From: Promethearchaeati archaeon
GTDB lineage: Archaea > Asgardarchaeota > Heimdallarchaeia > Heimdallarchaeales > Heimdallarchaeaceae
NCBI GenBank assembly: GCA_013166775.1
Contig: JABLTJ010000037.1
Coordinates: 1-50,674 of the forward strand
DNA: 50,674 nt
Direction of reading: 5' to 3'
Part shown: positions 24,433-33,882 of the stretch, piece after piece
Layout of the letters: each line of letters starts with the position of its first letter
Numbering within the stretch: position 1 is the stretch's first letter
Notes under the pieces: model-generated
What the model saw: only the letters and a program-made list of their open reading frames with translations
The model's database searches: none
What the model was told of the DNA's origin: nothing
Position numbers and translations under genes: made by a program

Positions 24433-25638
24433 TTGAAGAAGATACGGTTGAAAAATAGGATGAGTAAAGTGTTAAAAGAAATAAAGAAAAACGATTTCGA
24501 AAGAATAAGATCTTTGTTTGAAGACGTCTTCTTCAATTTGAATAGTCTAGCAGTCATAAATGGAGATAATGATGGGAGAATATGGGTGGATGATATTGAA
24601 AATCCTCAAACAGGAATGATAGTTGACAATGAATGGGCGATCTATGTTGCGGGAAAATATACAAATAAGGGATTCAATAAATCTGCATGCGAAATAATAA
24701 AAAACGAAATTTTACCTAAAGCGGAAAAACATACAGAAAATGCCAATCCTGAATATAACAGTGGTGAATGGGTTATTTACTATAATGGAGATGAATGGTT
24801 TAAGGCTATAGAACAAGATTTCGGTGTTGAGGATTTTCTACCTTTAAGGAGATTTTATTATACATTCAAGCATTTGAAAATCCCAAATTGGAGAGATAAA
24901 ATTCCTGAAAATTTCTCCATTCAGCAAGTAGATAAGAAATTTCTTCAAAAAATAAATCTAATCAAGTTCGAAGAAGTAGATGGGTGGATAAGTACTAGGT
25001 GGCGTTCGATAGAGGATTTTCTTTCAAGAGGATTTGGTTTTTGTCTTGTAAAGGATGATAAGGAAATCATCAGTTGGGGGATGGCTGATTGGGTAACGGA
25101 AAATCAAGCAGAAATGGGGATAGGTACTAGTGAAGAATATAGAAGACAGGGATTTGCTACATTAGTAACATCAGCGACTGCTGAATATTGTCAAAAGAAT
25201 CAAATCAAACTTGGTTGGCATTGTAGTGAACACAATGATGCATCATGGAAAACAGCTGAGAAAGTAGGATTTGTTAAAGAACGTGAATATACTGCAGCTC
25301 TTAGGTATTTTGATGATAACTATAATCTATGGGAAAACGCATGGTATAGAGGTTTATATCTCAAAGTACCTGAAGAAGGACTCTATTATATTAATAAACT
25401 AATAAAGAAAATCAAACCAGAAGCAAGACATCTTTTCATTAAAGCACAGATATTGCTAGAAGCTGGAAAAAATGAAGATGCTTTAACAGCATTATATGAA
25501 ACCTTAGATTTAGGTCCCCAAAACATTGAAAGGTTTAAATCAATTATTCTTGAGAATGATTTTTTCAAACCTGTTAGGCAGCTTGAAAAATTCAGAAATT
25601 TAGTTGAAAAAATCGATAACGTGCTAAAGAGTTCTTAG
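24433..25638 (+). CDS. GNAT-family acetyltransferase with C-terminal helical tail
   Basis: 401 aa. Residues ~155-285 form a GNAT domain of the type found in PF12746 (GNAT_acetyltran). EMGIGTSEEYRRQGFATLVT contains the acetyl-CoA pyrophosphate-binding R-R-Q-G-F/Y-A sequence, preceded by the strand IISWGMADWV, and ASWKTAEKVGFVKEREY is the typical C-terminal block. The N-terminal ~130 aa are a separate domain. The last ~75 aa (RHLFIKAQILLEAGKNEDAL) look TPR-like. The acceptor is unknown. The listed start is a TTG at 24433 with AAGGAG four bases earlier; an ATG at 24460 is the alternative. The gene ends 11 bases before the convergent HEAT-repeat gene. Confidence 0.75.
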   Translation: MKKIRLKNRMSKVLKEIKKNDFERIRSLFEDVFFNLNSLAVINGDNDGRIWVDDIENPQTGMIVDNEWAIYVAGKYTNKGFNKSACEIIKNEILPKAEKHTENANPEYNSGEWVIYYNGDEWFKAIEQDFGVEDFLPLRRFYYTFKHLKIPNWRDKIPENFSIQQVDKKFLQKINLIKFEEVDGWISTRWRSIEDFLSRGFGFCLVKDDKEIISWGMADWVTENQAEMGIGTSEEYRRQGFATLVTSATAEYCQKNQIKLGWHCSEHNDASWKTAEKVGFVKEREYTAALRYFDDNYNLWENAWYRGLYLKVPEEGLYYINKLIKKIKPEARHLFIKAQILLEAGKNEDALTALYETLDLGPQNIERFKSIILENDFFKPVRQLEKFRNLVEKIDNVLKSS

Positions 25639-25649
25639 AAACAGTATCG

Positions 25650-26768
25650 TTAGAACTCTCCAAAATCATCTTGTTCTTCGACATCGTATTTCCAACGAGA
25701 ATATTTCTTCATAATGTTCTCGATATCTCCAGAGATAGACCTAGCTAGTTCAGCTGCTGTTACTTCACTATCTTCTTTTTGAGTGGGTGGTGCTATTGGA
25801 GTGGTTTTAATGTCCAAGACAGCTTCTCCACTAATTTCCTCTTCTCGTTCTTTTTCTTCTTCTATAATATCCAACCATTCCCTGTATTTATCTATCTCTA
25901 CTACTTCTTTTCGGTGGTCTTTCATCATTTGAAAAATTTCTGATCTAATTGGTTTGGAGATGTCCCAGCACATTTGCCAGAGCATGTCTGATTGATATTC
26001 AGAGAATTTAATTGCTGTTTTCCTTGACATAAACTCAGTAAACTTCCAGAAATTTTCACCCAGTATATCAGCTATTTTTCTCTCAGCATTTTTCTCATCT
26101 GACTCTATACTAAGGATCGTTTGGATGCCTTCTAGCTGTTGAAAAACATATTTACGTATATAAGGCCACAAGTTTGGGAAACGTAGAAGCTCTTCTTTTT
26201 CTAGCAATTGTTGAGACTCTGGTGTTATTTCTTTATGCTTAACTTTTTTCTCTAACAATGCATGTGCTAGTTGATCAACAGTTTCATATCCGTTATTTTT
26301 GGCAATCATTTTTAGAGCTGAATCTATAGAATATAGAAGAGGTGCAGGATGTTCTAGTTTTGATTCCGTTAATAAATCTTCAACTGCGAGTTCAGAACCT
26401 ATCCCTCCCAATGATAGTGCTGCTCTGCTTTTCACTGATACATTTGGATCTTTCCTTACTGAAACCAATAGAGCAGAGATTGCTTGGGGAGAGGTAAATT
26501 TACCTAGCGATCTAGATGCTGCAAGCCTGATATTCTCGTTATTATCCATTAGGCAGAAAATTAAAGTTTCTATTGCTCTATGGTCCCCAATCTCAGCTAA
26601 AGCATTAATTGAATAAGTCCTATTTTCAATAGTATCTTGATTTACAACCTTAATTAGAGGGGTAACTGCTCTTTCATCTCTTAAATCGCCTAGAGCTAAA
26701 ATTGCTTCTTCTCGTTTTGCTGGGTCTTCGTTAGTTAGTTGTTTAATCAGCTTGCTGATATTTACCAT
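25650..26768 (-). CDS. HEAT-repeat (PBS-lyase-type) protein
   Basis: 372 aa. Residues ~1-150 are four or five HEAT repeats of the PBS-lyase type: KREEAILALGDLRDERAVTP, YSINALAEIGDHRAIETLI, LAASRSLGKFTSPQAISALL, SRAALSLGGIGSELAVEDLL. The rest is helical and acidic, with a low-complexity Glu-rich stretch (EEEKEREEE) and a disordered Pro/Thr segment near the C-terminus. It is probably a cytoplasmic protein-binding scaffold; no enzymatic motif is seen. Function unknown. Confidence 0.75.
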   Translation of the reverse strand: MVNISKLIKQLTNEDPAKREEAILALGDLRDERAVTPLIKVVNQDTIENRTYSINALAEIGDHRAIETLIFCLMDNNENIRLAASRSLGKFTSPQAISALLVSVRKDPNVSVKSRAALSLGGIGSELAVEDLLTESKLEHPAPLLYSIDSALKMIAKNNGYETVDQLAHALLEKKVKHKEITPESQQLLEKEELLRFPNLWPYIRKYVFQQLEGIQTILSIESDEKNAERKIADILGENFWKFTEFMSRKTAIKFSEYQSDMLWQMCWDISKPIRSEIFQMMKDHRKEVVEIDKYREWLDIIEEEKEREEEISGEAVLDIKTTPIAPPTQKEDSEVTAAELARSISGDIENIMKKYSRWKYDVEEQDDFGEF

Positions 26769-26820
26769 TCAAATATAACAAGTTGGTAAAAATATATAAT
26801 TGTATTGCTTAATTGATGGA

Positions 26821-27786
26821 TTATTCAGTTTTTTTCAAATTTCTCCAAGAATAGTCTTCTTTTGCAATTAATGTAACAGCTGAATCCTCTTCTTTATCTA
26901 TTATTTGGAGTTCATGGTCTGCAACAATTGCTTTTGAGAATTCATTTATTTTCTCAAATCTAGGCATAATTTCATAAGGAAGCCTTTTTCTTGCATCTCC
27001 TACAGACATAAATCCTTTAGGTTCCAGAAAATGTGCTTCTGATTCCATGAATATTTTTGAATACTCTTCAGGCTGTTCCATATTATATCCTGGAACTAGT
27101 GTTAGTCTGATTACTTTTCGTGTATCAAGTGATGGAAGTAGTTGTATAGTTTCCTTTATTTTATCCCAAGCATTCTTGATAGAAGGTCTTGCAGTCTTTT
27201 CAAACAATTCTTTATTAGGTGCAATCAAGGTTACGTATAGTTGAGTTGGTAAAGGATCCAAGTTTTCCAAAATCTCTGGATTAGTACCATTCGTTACCAA
27301 AAATGTGGTCATATCTCTTGAATGAAATTCTTCTATCAATTCACTCAATTTTGGATAAAGAGTAGGTTCTCCACTCAATGAAATTGCTGCATGCTTTGGA
27401 TTGAGAGATTCTAAATATTTCTTATTTGGTACAGCGGGATGAGCATTATATCCGGCTACAAGTTTTCTTTGCTGTTCAATCATTTGATCAATTACTTCTT
27501 TAGGTTCGTCAACCTTGCAGTTCATTGGTTCTTTATTATACCATGAAGCACTTCTCCAGCAAAATACACATTTTAGATTACACCAAATTACTGCAGGAGT
27601 GCATTGCAAGCATTGATGTGAAGCTATTCCATAGAATTTACTCTTATAACAGCTTCCTTCCCCCTTTAATGAGTGTTTCAACCATGTACAGGTCTTAACT
27701 GCTGAATGGTTCCCAGCTATTCGATACTGCTGTTTCTCCAATTTTTCTCTAACATTTTCTGGGATAGAACAAGGAACAACAGTCAT
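26821..27786 (-). CDS. taw1: tRNA 4-demethylwyosine synthase
   Basis: This radical-SAM enzyme makes the tricyclic imidazopurine of 4-demethylwyosine from N1-methylguanosine-37 of tRNA-Phe and pyruvate. The 321-aa protein has the radical-SAM motif C69-x3-C73-x2-C76 (WCNLKCVFCW). Upstream cysteines C33, C46 and C59 are spaced 13 and 13 residues apart. This matches the two-cluster arrangement known for archaeal TYW1 (26/39/52 and 62/66/69 in the Methanocaldococcus enzyme) with a constant offset of 7. LSGEPTLYPKL is the family's SAM-binding GEPT block. It lacks the N-terminal flavodoxin domain of eukaryotic TYW1, as expected for archaea. Confidence 0.93.
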   Translation of the reverse strand: MTVVPCSIPENVREKLEKQQYRIAGNHSAVKTCTWLKHSLKGEGSCYKSKFYGIASHQCLQCTPAVIWCNLKCVFCWRSASWYNKEPMNCKVDEPKEVIDQMIEQQRKLVAGYNAHPAVPNKKYLESLNPKHAAISLSGEPTLYPKLSELIEEFHSRDMTTFLVTNGTNPEILENLDPLPTQLYVTLIAPNKELFEKTARPSIKNAWDKIKETIQLLPSLDTRKVIRLTLVPGYNMEQPEEYSKIFMESEAHFLEPKGFMSVGDARKRLPYEIMPRFEKINEFSKAIVADHELQIIDKEEDSAVTLIAKEDYSWRNLKKTE

Positions 27787-27884
27787 CTAAACTTTCAAAA
27801 AATCTTTCCTTTTTTATTCTTTTGATTCAACTGAAAATTTTCAAAAACGATTGTAAAGAGAGGAAGAGTAGTTATAATGCTTTA

Positions 27885-28277
27885 TCATTCAACTAAACTA
27901 TCCAAAGTTATTTCATCAAGAAATCCAAACCTACTTGCATCACTCAAATATGATTGAGCTTGAAACTCATTATCAAATACTTTGATTTTATCTTTGATTT
28001 CTTTGTTTTTTATTTTCTTCTTCTTTGAGAATAAGAAAGCTATATTTTGAACAATTTTCCCTCTTTCAGCTAATTTATCTGCAATTTTATTAGCTATTTC
28101 TTCTGATTCCTTCACTTCATAATTTGTAACATCAATCATGTAAAAGAGGGGTTTTTTGGCATTTTCATGTTGTTCATCTAAACATCTATCAAATTCTTTT
28201 ACCATTTTATCTGTATATTTTCCTTCAAAACTCATTCTTACTATTACTTGAGATAGGTATCTTACATGAATTGTCAT
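27885..28277 (-). CDS. small cytoplasmic protein, possible STAS/SpoIIAA-like fold
   Basis: 130 aa without membrane segments or cysteines. The order strand (VIVRMSFEG), helix (TDKMVKEFDRCLDEQ), strand (PLFYMIDVTNY), helix (SEEIANKIADKLAERG) and strand (VQNIAFLFS) resembles SpoIIAA-like STAS proteins. The likeness is structural impression only. A lysine-rich stretch (KKKKIKNKEIKDKIK) follows. It stands alone between TYW1 and GtrA, transcribed on the minus strand. Function unknown. Confidence 0.5.
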   Translation of the reverse strand: MTIHVRYLSQVIVRMSFEGKYTDKMVKEFDRCLDEQHENAKKPLFYMIDVTNYEVKESEEIANKIADKLAERGKIVQNIAFLFSKKKKIKNKEIKDKIKVFDNEFQAQSYLSDASRFGFLDEITLDSLVE

Positions 28278-28416
28278 ATTATCACAATTTAAACTCTAAC
28301 CAACCACTCCTTAAAATACTTAAAAACGTTGTTTTTTAACATCTTTTCTTAAATCATACAGAATCAATGCATTAGATTTATTAAATCTCAAGAAACTAAT
28401 TGTTTGTGAGTTTGAA

Positions 28417-28956
28417 ATGGTGAATGAAGATAAAGAAAAAAGAACTGAAGTAAGGCAAGAAGAGAAGACTGTATTCATCAATCAAGCTAGACAAATTAGG
28501 TTTCTAAAGTCTGTTGTTGTAAGTGGTATTGGATTAGGATTTTATTACCTATTTGCATTCCTTTCACGTTTGGTTTTAGACAGAATATTCTCATTCAATC
28601 CATTATTTACAATATGGTTTTTAGATGTACGAAAAGAGCTAGTAGCAGCTTCCATTTCTATAGTAATAGTAATGGTTTACAATTATCTAGCGAATAAAAT
28701 GTGGACTTTTAAAGAACAAGAAAAAGAAGCAGAATTTAACACTACAGTTCAATTCATAAAATTTGCCTTAGTAGGAGCTTCAGGAACGTTGATCAATCTT
28801 GGTTTGGTTGAACTTACCAATGGAGTCTTTGATTGGAATTATTACTTAGCACTTACAATCGGTTTTGTCGTCTCTGTGCTAACTAATTTTATTCTGAATG
28901 ATATTTGGACTTTTAATCCTAAATTTGGAAAATTAAAAAAAGTGGAAAATGACTAA
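28417..28956 (+). CDS. GtrA-like membrane protein
   Basis: 179 aa with four transmembrane helices, built as two similar halves each ending in the GtrA signature N-x(6-7)-WTF: NYLANKMWTF and NFILNDIWTF. GtrA/DPMS-type proteins help move lipid-linked sugars across membranes or assist glycosyltransferases, which would suit an organism with the glycan genes at the start of the window. A charged cytoplasmic N-terminal tail of ~30 residues precedes the first helix. A 13-bp palindrome GATTTATTAAATC (28375-28387) lies 30-42 bases upstream and overlaps the probable TATA region. Confidence 0.85.
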   Translation: MVNEDKEKRTEVRQEEKTVFINQARQIRFLKSVVVSGIGLGFYYLFAFLSRLVLDRIFSFNPLFTIWFLDVRKELVAASISIVIVMVYNYLANKMWTFKEQEKEAEFNTTVQFIKFALVGASGTLINLGLVELTNGVFDWNYYLALTIGFVVSVLTNFILNDIWTFNPKFGKLKKVEND

Positions 28957-29392
28957 TTAAGTTCATATCCACAATTAACACAATAATTCCACAAAAATTA
29001 CAGAAATTAGGTCTTATATTTATTACAGAAGGATTCTTTTTCATTGTAGGTGAGAAATCCTGTCTTTCTGAATAACTAGCAGAATGTTCTGTTCTTTCGT
29101 ATGAATCTGCTGGTTTATATGGAGAAGGAGTAGGTGTATAGATTTCATATTGTTTCCTTTCATAGCTAGGATGACGTGTCCTTCTATGTCTTCTCGAACT
29201 AATAATTGCAGGTAGGATGAATAGAAGAAAAACTAAACTAACCATAATTGGAACAAACCTAACATCAAACCAGGTGAATTGTAATAGGAAATAAATTCCC
29301 AACCCTAATATTATAATTGATAAGAAGGATAACCTTCTTCCTCTATATCTCGTTTCGTGCATTTGTTTTTCTGAGATAGTTTTTACATCCAC
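28919..29392 (-). CDS. membrane zinc-ribbon-type protein, likely frameshifted C-terminus
   Basis: 157 aa as read. Two hydrophobic helices (residues ~22-42 and ~46-64) are followed by a basic, then Ser/Tyr/Pro-rich linker and a C-terminal CNFC knuckle (C131, C134). After the knuckle the frame reads through a hydrophobic tail that overlaps the convergent GtrA gene by 38 bases. In another frame the same DNA reads WNYCVNCGYELN and stops at 28953-28955, next to the GtrA stop. That tail is what a zinc-ribbon protein should end with, so a one-base indel between about 28983 and 28997 (near an A5 run) is likely. The next gene upstream shares the two-helix-plus-zinc-ribbon plan. Function unknown. Confidence 0.6.
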   Translation of the reverse strand: MDVKTISEKQMHETRYRGRRLSFLSIIILGLGIYFLLQFTWFDVRFVPIMVSLVFLLFILPAIISSRRHRRTRHPSYERKQYEIYTPTPSPYKPADSYERTEHSASYSERQDFSPTMKKNPSVINIRPNFCNFCGIIVLIVDMNLISHFPLFLIFQI

Positions 29393-29426
29393 ATTTATAA
29401 ATAATTATAAATAAGAATTAGAGGGA

Positions 29427-29771
29427 TTATGAGAAATCGTATTCTTCTCCACAATTTGAACAAAACGAAGCAGCCTTATCGATTTTATGTTTACACTTTT
29501 TACAGAAGATAACAGAAGATTTTTTGTAACCTGATTCTTTTAGTTTACCTACATGATGAGAATGTAAATAACTATCCACGTCTCGTGTATATTTTGTTTT
29601 TCCTCTCCTCATTAGGAGAGTTGTTGTAAGTAAAATTAAAATTATAACTATAGCAACAATCATGAATATATTTCTTTCAGGAAACAGAAAATAGTAAGCA
29701 ACAATTAACATAGATAACATAATAAACCAAGTTAATCCACTAATACTATACCATTTTTTGTCTATGTTCAT
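29427..29771 (-). CDS. small membrane protein with C-terminal zinc ribbon
   Basis: 114 aa. Two transmembrane helices (about residues 11-30 and 35-54) leave short loops outside and place a basic linker and a C-terminal zinc ribbon in the cytoplasm. The ribbon has both knuckles, C90-x2-C93 and C104-x2-C107 (FCKKC ... FCSNCG). Such two-helix zinc-ribbon proteins are common in archaea, but their function is not known. It is paralogous in plan to the gene following on the same strand, 34 bases downstream. Confidence 0.7.
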   Translation of the reverse strand: MNIDKKWYSISGLTWFIMLSMLIVAYYFLFPERNIFMIVAIVIILILLTTTLLMRRGKTKYTRDVDSYLHSHHVGKLKESGYKKSSVIFCKKCKHKIDKAASFCSNCGEEYDFS

Positions 29772-29830
29772 TGTTATATCGCATTGTACATTTACGTTTA
29801 TAAAAGATAGTGTTCAAAGAAATTTAAATA

Positions 29831-31588
29831 TTAATTGTCAGAATTAACAGAATTAGGCGAGATAAATTCAAACTCTATGATTTTTAGCTGATCAAGATTA
29901 AAGGGGAAGGGTTCTGGAAGACTAATTAAGTTGTTTCTCCAATCTTTTGTCTCTATTGACCAAGAATTAAAATCTAAAGCATTAAATGGTATATCAAACC
30001 TCAGAGGTTTATCTACAGTCTGATTGTTAAACACTTGATCTATTTGGTCTCTGAATTTTTCGTAATAATATCTTTCAGATTCACTTACAATCATAAGTGA
30101 TTTAGCATCATTGAATTCATCATCAGCTTTCATAATTAAGAAATCTGCCTTGGATAAATTTCCTAATTGATACTGGAACATTGATAAAATTGAGTAGCTA
30201 TAAATCGGAACATATCTGTTGTTATAAAGCATTTGATAGACTTCTGCAGCTCTTTCATAATAGTTTTGAGATAATTTTAGAAATTCTTCTTTCTTCTCTT
30301 CTCCCCATCTAAATAACCAATATCGTGCAAGTAGAAGAGAAAGTTCAGGATCCCCAATATCAATTCCTTGAGTTTTGATTAGCATTTCCATTTTCTCTAT
30401 TTCTTCAACTAAATCATAGACATAGGCACCTAAAGATATTTTCGCATAAATATTAATCAGATTGAAAGAAATCCCTAAATCCTCTTTTTTTGATTTAATT
30501 AGAAGTTCCGAAACATACTTGTAGATTTCCCTTAATATTTCTTGAACTTCTAATCTAATAGCTGATTTTGTTAGCTCAAGTTTTTCATCCTTTAAATCAC
30601 CTATGTAAACCCCAGTCTTGTATTGAGTTGTAACTAAATCATGAAGGATCTGATAAAATCTGTTTTCTAATAATAACGATTTTTGTTGATAATAGAAACT
30701 TCGAATTGTTTCCGCATATTCAGTATGATCATTGTATTCTTCAAGTTGTTGCAATGCTCTTGAATTTTCCATGAAAGCTATGTTTAGAATCTCTGATACA
30801 TTTTCATTAAGAAATCTAGCGTTTAGAAGGTATAACTGAGCTTTCAATGAATAGAGAGAAGATTCTGATATTTTTGTTCTTAACAAACCAAAGCTAGTCT
30901 CTTCAATTTCCTTTAGATGAGTATGCCCTAATTGTGCCTTTTCAATAGCATCTTCAAAGAGTTTAAACCAAGAGATGAAGTCTTCTCTACTTATTACTGG
31001 AACAGTAACAATAAAATTGAACAACATCAAAACTAGTAATTGAGCATAATTTGTTGCAGATTTGATTATGTCTAATTTCTCTTTTTTGGTTAGATTAAGC
31101 CTAAGAACGGAATCAAGCTGCATGTAATCTATAAGAAATGTTAAGTTCAGCTGCTCTTTTTTCAAAAGCTCTGTAATCTGATCTTTGGGAGGTAATTTTC
31201 CATATTCTATAGTACCATCTAAAGCAGCATGGAGAGTGTAATAGGGATTTAAGCCTTTTAATTTGGAGAATAAATCAATAAAAGCAGAAAGGGCAGGATA
31301 TAACATAAATTGAGAACTACAACTTTCGACTGCGATCCACATTTCCCGTATGTTGTAAACAAGAAAATCAAAATACTCCTTCTTATAGACTCCCGATAAT
31401 CTATAGAGACGAGATACAAAGAATTTGAAGAGAGCAATTTTTGTTACAAATACATCTATATCCACATTTTTTTGATTTAAGGTATCTACGATTTCATTGA
31501 CAATATCTTGAACAAACAGAATCTTTCCCTTTGGTGTTAAAGATAGAAATTCTTTATGCTCTTTTTCAAAATCTAAGCTCATTAACAC
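29831..31588 (-). CDS. large helical protein of unknown function
   Basis: 585 aa, almost entirely alpha-helical, with no signal peptide, membrane helix, cysteine cluster or enzymatic motif I can see. Local stretches such as LLLARYWLFRWGEEKKEEFL and YSILSMFQYQLGNLSKADFL have the spacing of degenerate TPR units, so it may be a TPR-type scaffold. Unlike the three TPR-longin proteins at 14.5-20.8 kb, no longin-like domain is visible at its C-terminus. It ends 59 bases upstream of the membrane zinc-ribbon gene. Function unknown. Confidence 0.6.
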   Translation of the reverse strand: MLMSLDFEKEHKEFLSLTPKGKILFVQDIVNEIVDTLNQKNVDIDVFVTKIALFKFFVSRLYRLSGVYKKEYFDFLVYNIREMWIAVESCSSQFMLYPALSAFIDLFSKLKGLNPYYTLHAALDGTIEYGKLPPKDQITELLKKEQLNLTFLIDYMQLDSVLRLNLTKKEKLDIIKSATNYAQLLVLMLFNFIVTVPVISREDFISWFKLFEDAIEKAQLGHTHLKEIEETSFGLLRTKISESSLYSLKAQLYLLNARFLNENVSEILNIAFMENSRALQQLEEYNDHTEYAETIRSFYYQQKSLLLENRFYQILHDLVTTQYKTGVYIGDLKDEKLELTKSAIRLEVQEILREIYKYVSELLIKSKKEDLGISFNLINIYAKISLGAYVYDLVEEIEKMEMLIKTQGIDIGDPELSLLLARYWLFRWGEEKKEEFLKLSQNYYERAAEVYQMLYNNRYVPIYSYSILSMFQYQLGNLSKADFLIMKADDEFNDAKSLMIVSESERYYYEKFRDQIDQVFNNQTVDKPLRFDIPFNALDFNSWSIETKDWRNNLISLPEPFPFNLDQLKIIEFEFISPNSVNSDN

Positions 31589-31633
31589 AAATATATCTAG
31601 GAAACTGATAAAGGTGATGTAATTGTCAAAAGA

Positions 31634-31897
31634 TTATTCACTAATGAATTTATCAATCATTACTGATATGAGACTCTTGAGGAATCGGTATAGAATAAAA
31701 ATAGCTGGGATTGATAAAATGATAGCGATAATTAGACCAAACGACCAAAGATATAAATTATCTTGTCTATAAGCTATTATAAATATTGGAGACAAGGGGA
31801 TAGATGCAAAAATCATGTATGTTAGAAGAGTGAAACTTCTTTCTTTAAATTGCTTGATATTTGCTTTTTTCTCTTCCTCTATACTTAATCTTGTCAT
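31634..31897 (-). CDS. small two-helix membrane protein
   Basis: About 87 aa from ATG 31897 (MTRLSIEEEKK). Two hydrophobic helices, TLLTYMIFASIPLSPIFIIA and LIIAIILSIPAIFILYRFL, flank a short loop, and both ends are charged. The frame is open to 31942, but the shorter form is preferred: TATTTATATTTG lies at TATA-box distance before the ATG at 31897, and the extra N-terminal residues would be unusual. I do not recognise the family. Confidence 0.55.
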   Translation of the reverse strand: MTRLSIEEEKKANIKQFKERSFTLLTYMIFASIPLSPIFIIAYRQDNLYLWSFGLIIAIILSIPAIFILYRFLKSLISVMIDKFISE

Positions 31898-31977
31898 AAG
31901 CAAATATAAATAACAGCTTTTTATGTTTAAAAATATACTCAATATTATATTGAATTAATAAAAGGAAATTTGAAGAA

Positions 31978-33789
31978 TTAGCTTAAATTAAGTCTTGCTA
32001 ATTCCGCTTTAGTAGGAATACCATTTTTATCTAATCCTCGTTTTTCATAGAGTAATTTCCTAGATTTAATGAAGTCTTCTTCATCCACAAAAGCTGTTTT
32101 TCCTTCAGCTCTTCCAGATGGGAGAGGTTCTTTCATGAATCGTTTTGGAAGAGAGTCGAATTCTACAGGTTTCTTATCTCCAAATTCTCTTATATTGAAC
32201 ATTCGTTTCATAATCCAAACTCTGCGAGCTAAATCAATCAGCTCTTCTTCTGTTACTTCTTTATCCCACATAGCTGAAGTAATGTTTACACAATCTTCAA
32301 ATTTCAGTGATGGTTTTATGCTATGAGTAAAATGACAAATAGTTAAACAGTCCTTTATTGTTTTTAGATCTTGTTGCTCAATGAGGGAATCAATAACCTC
32401 TATTGCGCTCTTATCGGGAACATCTTTAGTGGAAGGCCATCCGCGCAAGTGAGAAGCCCCCACAGCAGCTGTTGCATAACTTAACCCCAAGCCAAGTTTA
32501 GCTCTTGGATCCCATGCGGCAAATGGAAGTTTTTTGACATGAATTGCTAAATCTTTGATATTCCAATGTTCAGCAGCTTGAGCTACTCCTTCAGCTAGAA
32601 CATTTCCGATATCTTTTCGATAAGCTATCTTATCAATAAGTTCTAGGAATTTGTCCATATTACCAAACTCGACATCTTCAAACTCAGGTCCTTCAACTAA
32701 TCCTTTTTCTTTTGCTTCCATGGTCATAGCAATTGCACTACCAGTAGAGATAGTATCAAGTCCTAGTTGATTGCAGAGATAATTAGCATGAATAACAGCT
32801 TCAATATCTCCAATTCCGCAATTCCCACCAAGCATTGCTAATGTCTCATATTCAGGTTTAGCTATTTCTTTCTCATCAACCCAATCGAAAACAGAAGCAT
32901 CAAGAGTTTCTGAGCAACCAATTGGACAGTTGTAACAAGGTCTTCTGAACCGTTTATACTTTTCAGCTAGAGTTTCGTGATCTAGTTTCTTGATATCTTC
33001 AAATTCTCCAGCCTGCCAATTACGAGTAGGGTAGTGGTCAAGATCGTTTGCCACATTAACCAACCAGCTAGTTCCATGTTTATGGAGTAGATGACCGTCG
33101 TCTTTAGCATTCTTAGCTCGAGCAACCAAGTCCTTTCTAATTTGATCTATCTTTTCTTGATTACCATTTGTTGGTTTGGTTGATCCTTTTACCGCTACAG
33201 CTTTTAGATTTTTATAACCAAAAACAGCTCCTAAACCACCCCTTCCTGCGTTTCTAAATCCATCAGAAGTTGTGCAAGCAAATTTCACCAAATTCTCTCC
33301 TGCAGGACCAATAGAGAGTACTCTCATTTTTGGTTCTCCCTCCTTTTCTTGGATAAGCTTCTCTGTTAGATTAACATATTTTCCCCATAGGTCTGAAGCG
33401 TCTCTGAATTCGATTGAACTGTCTTTTATGGATACATATACTGGTTTATCGGATTTACCTTCTATAATAAGAAGATCATAGCCAGAAAAACGTATTTCTG
33501 GACCGAAAAATCCTCCAGCATTGCAATCTAGATATAAACTTGTTAATGGTCCTTTGGTTCCCATGGCATACCGTCCGGAAACAGGAATTTTTGTTCCTTG
33601 GATTGGGCCAGGAGCTATGAAAATTTTATTTTCAGCTGAAAGAGGTTCAATCTTTGGTTCTAATTCTTTATACAAATAATAGGTAATATATCCTGTTCCT
33701 CCCAAATAATCATAAACAACTGATTCAGGTATTTCTTCGACTTTGGATGAAGAATCAGTTAAATTGATTCTTAAAAGCTTGTTATTCAT
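31978..33789 (-). CDS. aldehyde ferredoxin oxidoreductase (paralogue 1)
   Basis: A 603-aa tungsten-pterin enzyme of the AOR family, which oxidises aldehydes to acids with ferredoxin as acceptor, or runs in reverse. The N-terminal domain starts LRINLTDSS and includes YLGGTGYITYYLY, APGPIQGTKIPVSGRYA and AGRGGLGAVFG. The last two are pterin-binding blocks. The 4Fe-4S ligands are C285-x2-C288-x3-C292 (CYNCPIGC), with the fourth in DCLTICHF late in the protein. Length and motifs are full. The substrate within the family (AOR, FOR, GAPOR, WOR) cannot be told from sequence. The second paralogue lies 93 bases upstream on the same strand. Confidence 0.92.
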   Translation of the reverse strand: MNNKLLRINLTDSSSKVEEIPESVVYDYLGGTGYITYYLYKELEPKIEPLSAENKIFIAPGPIQGTKIPVSGRYAMGTKGPLTSLYLDCNAGGFFGPEIRFSGYDLLIIEGKSDKPVYVSIKDSSIEFRDASDLWGKYVNLTEKLIQEKEGEPKMRVLSIGPAGENLVKFACTTSDGFRNAGRGGLGAVFGYKNLKAVAVKGSTKPTNGNQEKIDQIRKDLVARAKNAKDDGHLLHKHGTSWLVNVANDLDHYPTRNWQAGEFEDIKKLDHETLAEKYKRFRRPCYNCPIGCSETLDASVFDWVDEKEIAKPEYETLAMLGGNCGIGDIEAVIHANYLCNQLGLDTISTGSAIAMTMEAKEKGLVEGPEFEDVEFGNMDKFLELIDKIAYRKDIGNVLAEGVAQAAEHWNIKDLAIHVKKLPFAAWDPRAKLGLGLSYATAAVGASHLRGWPSTKDVPDKSAIEVIDSLIEQQDLKTIKDCLTICHFTHSIKPSLKFEDCVNITSAMWDKEVTEEELIDLARRVWIMKRMFNIREFGDKKPVEFDSLPKRFMKEPLPSGRAEGKTAFVDEEDFIKSRKLLYEKRGLDKNGIPTKAELARLNLS

Positions 33790-33882
33790 ACTTGAAGAAA
33801 AATTAGAATTCTTATAAAGATTGTTTTTCGACGATTAGAATCAAAATTAAGTTTGGTCAAAAAAAATAAGAGTAGAATTGTT

